Shown here: positions 12,272-16,535 of the stretch, one piece after another
Position numbering within the stretch: position 1 is the first letter of the stretch
Layout of the letters: each line of letters begins with the position of its first letter
Assembly (NCBI GenBank): GCA_029862285.1
Contig: JAOTXR010000004.1
Coordinates: forward strand, 1 to 16,535
DNA length: 16,535 bases
Source of the DNA: Gammaproteobacteria bacterium
GTDB taxonomy: Bacteria; Pseudomonadota; Gammaproteobacteria; Steroidobacterales; JABDKV01
Direction: 5' to 3'
The notes under the pieces: generated by a model
Database searches by the model: none
What the model was told of the DNA's origin: nothing
Seen by the model: only the letters and a program-made list of their open reading frames with translations
Program-made: the position numbers and the translations under genes

Positions 12272-15232
12272 ATGAAATTTTTGAAAACGATCTCTCACAG
12301 GGCCCTGGCAACCGGTATGGCCGTTGTTGCAGGCGCCGTAATTGCGGCAACTTCGTTTGTCCCGCCGGATCAGCCGCTCGGTCATGTTGCGCCATCGGCA
12401 TTAAACGATGCCAGCCTGGAATCCGGCAACATGGTTAGCTACGTGCCGTGGTTTACCTTCGGTAACTACCATGGCGATCTGATTGCTGCCCCGGTTGCCG
12501 CCGATGGTTCGGTGAGCCTGCTGACGCCAGCGTGGCGGGCGGCCGAGGTCATGAACGACGCCAACAATCTCGATGATAAACACTGGGAAGAAGGCCGGTT
12601 TATCGTCACTATGCATGCCGAAGATGGTATTCCGACCCCGTTTATCAAGGACGATCTGGACGGTTCACAAAAAGACCTGCTGAAACCCGACGAGGACAAG
12701 CGCATCAAGTATCTTCGTGGTGACCGCTCCGAGGAAGGCAATAAGTTTCGCACCCGAGAAAGTATTCTCGGCGACATCATTCACTCCAATCCGGTCTATG
12801 TGGGCGCACCGAAGAGCGGCTATCCGTTTAGCGGCTATTTTCCCTACGCCTACTCCAACCGCGATCGGCCCGCACGCGTCTATGTCGGGGCCAACGACGG
12901 TATGTTGCATGCATTTGACGCTGCGACAGGCCAGGAAACGTTCGCCTACGTACCTTCGATGCTGCTGGGAACGCTGAAAGACTATGCCGAATCAAGTTAT
13001 TCCCATCGCTACTATGTGGATGGCACGCTGACTGCCGAAGATGCCTATTTCAACAGCAGCTGGCACACTATTCTGGTTGGTGGCCTGAGTGCGGGTGGCA
13101 AGGGTCTGTTTGCCCTCGACGTGACTTCGGCCGCGGCCATTACCGACGAGAGCAATGAGGCCTGGGGTGCCGGCAGCCGGGTGCTGTGGGAACTCACCCC
13201 GCAGACTCTGGGAGCGAGCGACCTGGGCTATACCTATAGCCGGCCTTCGATCGCAAAAATGAACGATGGCAAATTTGCCGCGGTTATCGGCAATGGTTAC
13301 CTGAGCACATCAGGCCATGCTTCGCTGATGATCATCGATGCCGCCGACGGATCCGTCGTTCGCAACATAGTTGCACCGGATCTCGACGCCAACGGAATGA
13401 GTTCACCGACACTGATCGATTACGACGGCGATCGCGTGGTCGACTATGCCTACGCGGGCGATCTGAACGGCAATTTGTGGCGCTTCGATCTGACTTCGGA
13501 TTTCCCGGGTGACTGGACGGTCTCTTATGGTGGCAAGCCGCTGTTGAGTATCGCACCGGTAGCTGGCGTAAAAAGAGCGATAGTGACCCCACCGGAAGTT
13601 GGCGTGCATCCCCTGGGTGGTTTGATGGTTTACGTCGGACCCGGTCGTCTGCTGGCCGCCGAGGACGCGGACGATAACGGGGCGCACTATATGTATGGAA
13701 TACGTGACACGGGATACGAGGACCCGGACACACTGCCGGTTGATGAAACTGCACTGTTACAACAAACCCTGACTCAGGTAGCGCATGCAGGAACGGGAGA
13801 CGACGTCCGCACGGCAACCAACAATCAGCCGAACTGGGGTAGCCACAGAGGCTGGCGCACGTCGCTGCAGATAAACGGTGCGACGACTGCTGACATGGGC
13901 GAGCGCGTGTTACAGCCAATGTCGCTGCGTGGCGGACGCCTGCAGTTCGTTTCCAGCAATCCAACCGACGGTATCGGTTACAACTGGCTCATGCAGCTCG
14001 ACGCTCGCACGGGCGGCGCGCCACCGCATCCCATTATCGATATCAACGAGGATGGCGCATTCAATACTCTGGATAATGCTGACGGGAACGGCGACGATGA
14101 GGTGACCGATGTCGCTGAAGATCGCGTCGTCGGTGAATTCCAACAGCAAGGTCTCGCATCGAGCCCGGTCTTCGCCGTGATCGATGACTCCGGCGAGGCG
14201 GTGATGATCAATCACCTGTCGCAAATCAACCAGCTGCACGAAGACGAGCCGCCACCGTCCGACGAAGAAGATCCCGGTATCGTCGGTGGGCACTTCGATC
14301 TCGACGTATCCAGTCAGACTTACGCTTTCGATGATGGGGCGACCGATAATCATCAGCATCAGTGGGACGACTCGTATGGCACCGTCATCGATTATTTCGA
14401 TATCCTCGGCGGCTTTCGCAGCGTCGATGATACCGATGGTCTGCCGGGCAGCTCATCGACCAAGAAGTTTATTATTTCCGTTGCCAACGCGCATCTGTCA
14501 CCGGCGGCAATCATCGAGGTAAACGGCATTGGTTTCCCGGTGAAAGAATGGCGCGCGCTGGCGAAGCGTTATCTCAATGGCAATCTGGGTACCAACGAAG
14601 TCTATCCGGTGTTTAAACTGGGAACGACGACGCCAGCGGACGACGCCGCCGGGGTGTTGCAGTTGACCAGTCTGAAGATCACTTTCCCGACCAACGCGAT
14701 CCAGGTCGGCGGTATCCATCCGAGTCAAACCGGTTGTGTGAAGGGTAATAATTCATCGCCCGGCGGCGCGTATCGTAACGGCGCACTGACTCTACAGCTG
14801 CTCGATGCGGATGATCTCGTGCCGGGTTATGAATACGATGTGGCCACCGAGACCTGGAGTATCACCGGTGGTGGAAGCAACAAGATCCATCGGCTGGGTT
14901 ATGCGGTACCGGTTAATGGGGTGCACGAAATCGGTGATGGCATGATGTTCGAGACCACCATATTCTGGCACTGGGGCGGATCCTGCTACGACATCGACGC
15001 TGAAGAGGATTGGAAGGCTGACTATCTCGAAGAAGTCGGTGTCGATCCGGATGATTTGGGTATGGATGAAGACATAGTCGGTGATCCGCCACCACCACCG
15101 TCGGATGAAGGTGAGGGCGACCCACCGGAGGATCGCGACGAGAGCGCCGATCATGACGTGAGTAGGACGCGTTCCAGCGCGGGTGACAATCTGGGTCGGT
15201 TGTTCTGGCGTGAGGTCATGCCGGAGCTGTAG
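12272..15232 (+). CDS. pilY1: Type IV pilus tip adhesin/assembly factor PilY1, without the usual N-terminal vWA domain
   Basis: PilY1 sits at the pilus tip, helps assembly and retraction control and can act as an adhesin. ATG at 12272 gives 986 aa with a signal peptide (MKFLKTISHRA, hydrophobic to about residue 29). The PilC/PilY1 C-terminal beta-propeller starts near residue 155 (ILGDIIHSNPVYVG), with RVYVGANDGMLHAFDAATG near 202-220. The calcium loop is clear: D383-Y-D-G-D-R-V-V-D391, matching the DxDxDxxxD site needed in P. aeruginosa PilY1. A second EF-hand-like loop is D590-I-N-E-D-G to D601. Residues after about 650 form an extra C-terminal domain flanked by acidic Pro-rich linkers (EPPPSDEEDPG and DPPPPPSDEGEGD). 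The chain ends in GRLFWREVMPEL, as PilY1 does. No von Willebrand A domain is visible before the propeller. The gene is co-transcribed between pilX and pilE. Confidence 0.9.
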   Translation: MKFLKTISHRALATGMAVVAGAVIAATSFVPPDQPLGHVAPSALNDASLESGNMVSYVPWFTFGNYHGDLIAAPVAADGSVSLLTPAWRAAEVMNDANNLDDKHWEEGRFIVTMHAEDGIPTPFIKDDLDGSQKDLLKPDEDKRIKYLRGDRSEEGNKFRTRESILGDIIHSNPVYVGAPKSGYPFSGYFPYAYSNRDRPARVYVGANDGMLHAFDAATGQETFAYVPSMLLGTLKDYAESSYSHRYYVDGTLTAEDAYFNSSWHTILVGGLSAGGKGLFALDVTSAAAITDESNEAWGAGSRVLWELTPQTLGASDLGYTYSRPSIAKMNDGKFAAVIGNGYLSTSGHASLMIIDAADGSVVRNIVAPDLDANGMSSPTLIDYDGDRVVDYAYAGDLNGNLWRFDLTSDFPGDWTVSYGGKPLLSIAPVAGVKRAIVTPPEVGVHPLGGLMVYVGPGRLLAAEDADDNGAHYMYGIRDTGYEDPDTLPVDETALLQQTLTQVAHAGTGDDVRTATNNQPNWGSHRGWRTSLQINGATTADMGERVLQPMSLRGGRLQFVSSNPTDGIGYNWLMQLDARTGGAPPHPIIDINEDGAFNTLDNADGNGDDEVTDVAEDRVVGEFQQQGLASSPVFAVIDDSGEAVMINHLSQINQLHEDEPPPSDEEDPGIVGGHFDLDVSSQTYAFDDGATDNHQHQWDDSYGTVIDYFDILGGFRSVDDTDGLPGSSSTKKFIISVANAHLSPAAIIEVNGIGFPVKEWRALAKRYLNGNLGTNEVYPVFKLGTTTPADDAAGVLQLTSLKITFPTNAIQVGGIHPSQTGCVKGNNSSPGGAYRNGALTLQLLDADDLVPGYEYDVATETWSITGGGSNKIHRLGYAVPVNGVHEIGDGMMFETTIFWHWGGSCYDIDAEEDWKADYLEEVGVDPDDLGMDEDIVGDPPPPPSDEGEGDPPEDRDESADHDVSRTRSSAGDNLGRLFWREVMPEL

Positions 15233-15261
15233 GCGGGCCACTTTAGACTCGGAGAATGATT

Positions 15262-15681
15262 ATGCATAAACAAGACGGATTCACCCTGATGGAGTTGATG
15301 ATCGTCGTGGCGATCATGGGCATCCTCGGTGTGATTGCCTACCCGAGTTATCTCGATCACGTAATGCGATCGAGCAGAAATGACGGGCGTGCAGCGGTTA
15401 GCAGGGTGGCCAATGATCTCGAGCGGTTCTTTGCGACCAACGGGACTTATACCACCGATGTAACAACTACTTCGCTTACGATCGACAGCGGCGTGGCCTA
15501 TTCCGATGACGCCAAATATACGGTAGTGATGGCGGCCGGAGCGACCGGTAACATCGCAACCAGTTATCTGATCACGGCGACCGCTCACGGCAGTCAGGCA
15601 TCTGATGATGATTGTCCGACATTGTCGCTTGATTCAGCGGGCAGACGGCTGCCGGATCCGGCTACGACGGTCTGCTGGTAG
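15262..15681 (+). CDS. pilE: Type IV minor pilin PilE
   Basis: Minor pilin closing the operon. Two ATGs compete: 15256 has GGAG only 1 nt away, while 15262 has it at 7 nt, so 15262 (139 aa) is preferred. The leader is MHKQDG, and the mature protein starts FTLMELMIVVAIMGILGVIAYPSY with Glu at +5, a textbook pilin helix. The C-terminal pair Cys118 and Cys138 would form the disulfide loop, with CW as the last residues. The gap from pilY1 is 29 nt. Length and order fit PilE of the fimU-pilE cluster rather than the major pilin PilA. Confidence 0.92.
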   Translation: MHKQDGFTLMELMIVVAIMGILGVIAYPSYLDHVMRSSRNDGRAAVSRVANDLERFFATNGTYTTDVTTTSLTIDSGVAYSDDAKYTVVMAAGATGNIATSYLITATAHGSQASDDDCPTLSLDSAGRRLPDPATTVCW

Positions 15682-15699
15682 GCGGCGCGGACTACCGGG

Positions 15700-15727
15700 A
15701 AAAGGGGCGCCTGGCGCCCCTTTTTTT
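15700..15727 (+). terminator. Intrinsic terminator of the minor-pilin operon
   Basis: AAAAGGGGCGC (15700-15710), loop CTG, GCGCCCCTTTT (15714-15724) with a T-run to 15727. An 11-bp GC-rich stem and seven Ts, 18 bp after the pilE stop, make a strong terminator and separate the pilus operon from the next gene. Confidence 0.93.
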
Positions 15728-15790
15728 GTGCCGATTTGCGGCGTTAAGCGCCCGGAAGTACAGTCCGCTGTCTAACGTCCTGACGGAAGA

Positions 15791-16535
15791 GTGCGCTTGT
15801 TCGCAGATCCAATCGCCCTGTTATTGCCACTGGCTCACCTGCTGCTTGCCACGATCAGCGCCGGTCATGCGTTGATGTACAAGCGCGACCCCCGTGCATC
15901 TGTCACGTGGATCGTGGTTTGTATCATGATCCCTTTTGTCGGACCGATTATCTACTTTCTGCTGGGCGTCAACCGTGTGCGGACGCGTGCAAAAGCCTAT
16001 CGTAAAAACCGCGGGCTCGTAGATTTCGAGCGTTCCGAGCGGTATCGGGAGCCTGGTGATTGCGGACCGGTTCCCTGTAACCCGCTGACCGCCGTAGGTG
16101 CCACCATCAGTGGCCACAAATTGTTGCCGGGCAACCAGGTGACTCCTTTGTACAACGGTGACGAGACTTATGCGCCAATGCTGCAGGCTATCGGGGAAGC
16201 GGCCAGAACTGTCTACCTTTCGACCTATATTTTCGAGACCAAAACCACCGGACGTGCATTTATCAATGCACTGGCAGCAGCAAAAGACCGCGGCGTTGAG
16301 GTGAAAGTGCTCATCGATGGCGTCGGCCAGCACTACGCGTGGCCGCACGCAAAAAGATTGCTACGTCGCCAGGGTGTCGATGCACGACTGTTTTTGCCAT
16401 TCCGCCTGATTCCGCCGGCGATGCATTTCAACCTGCGCAATCATCGCAAGATCCTCGTCGTCGATAACACGATAGCATTCACAGGTGGCATGAATATCGG
16501 GCACCGGCACGTCGCCAGACCCGATGGCAGTTTTT
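15791..16535 (+). CDS. cls: Cardiolipin synthase/phospholipase D family protein (3' end beyond the window)
   Basis: Probable membrane enzyme that joins two phosphatidylglycerols into cardiolipin. The visible 248 codons start at GTG 15791. GGAAGA (15785-15790) is spaced better for a TTG at 15797, so the start is uncertain by two codons. An N-terminal PLDc_N region with two membrane helices (about residues 8-26 and 36-55, with YKRDPRAS between them) is followed by the first catalytic half: NHRKILVVD, the HxKxxxxD motif with H218, K220 and D225, then TGGMNIG. Sequence TYIFETKTTG and GVEVKVLIDGVG are also typical. The second HKD motif should lie beyond 16535. The gene starts 63 bp after the pilus-operon terminator, so it has its own promoter; I see no clear boxes. 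Confidence 0.9.
   Translation, partial: MRLFADPIALLLPLAHLLLATISAGHALMYKRDPRASVTWIVVCIMIPFVGPIIYFLLGVNRVRTRAKAYRKNRGLVDFERSERYREPGDCGPVPCNPLTAVGATISGHKLLPGNQVTPLYNGDETYAPMLQAIGEAARTVYLSTYIFETKTTGRAFINALAAAKDRGVEVKVLIDGVGQHYAWPHAKRLLRRQGVDARLFLPFRLIPPAMHFNLRNHRKILVVDNTIAFTGGMNIGHRHVARPDGSF

Noticed and set aside
15821..16348. 175-aa minus-strand ORF at the right end
   Set aside because: It is opposite the cardiolipin synthase gene, whose HxKxxxxD motif and membrane helices are clear on the plus strand.

Overview
The window reads as chromosomal DNA of a Gram-negative gammaproteobacterium. It holds a Fur-box-controlled TonB-dependent receptor, lipobox lipoproteins, c-type cytochromes and a minor-pilin operon in the fimT-pilV-pilW-pilX-pilY1-pilE order known from Pseudomonas-type type IV pili. 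Base composition is moderately GC-rich and even. I saw no insertion sequence, phage gene, tRNA, rRNA or CRISPR array. A free-living, probably aquatic, respiratory gammaproteobacterium is inference; the sequence does not fix a genus.

Layout. (1) 1-930 (+): the 3' end of preA (iron-sulfur subunit of the pyrimidine-reducing dihydropyrimidine dehydrogenase) followed 2 nt later by a yeast-FCY1-type cytosine deaminase, a compact pyrimidine salvage/degradation unit. (2) 937-1077: non-coding, with nested inverted repeats. (3) 1077-1673 (-): a monoheme cytochrome c lipoprotein, divergent from a membrane-anchored GST-fold protein (1782-2720, +). (4) 2725-2752: a bidirectional terminator shared with a convergent, highly repetitive cysteine protein (2770-3456, -). 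That protein has a signal peptide, 14 EGxCG motifs like the HvfA copper-binding RiPP precursors, and a GlyGly-CTERM-like tail. (5) 3457-3745: a divergent promoter region with a Fur box, leading to a 740-aa TonB-dependent receptor (3746-5968, +). (6) 5981-8410 (-): a large secreted protein with three related HxSCS-ending domains. (7) 8593-9069 (-): an NlpC/P60 lipoprotein, and 9125-9826 (-): a triheme cytochrome built from three copies of one module. (8) 10051-15681 (+): fimT, pilV, pilW, pilX, pilY1 and pilE, tightly packed with overlapping stop/start codons and closed by a strong terminator. (9) 15791-16535 (+): the 5' part of a cardiolipin synthase/PLD-family gene that runs off the window.

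How the parts work together. The pilus operon encodes the minor pilins plus the PilY1 tip protein that prime and cap type IV pili. The deaminase can feed uracil to PreA/PreT. The repetitive cysteine protein is the most intriguing item. It looks like an HvfA/bufferin-type metal-binding precursor, but no MNIO (DUF692) or DUF2063 partner gene is present here. Instead it lies back to back with an iron-regulated TonB receptor and carries a C-terminal sorting-like tail.
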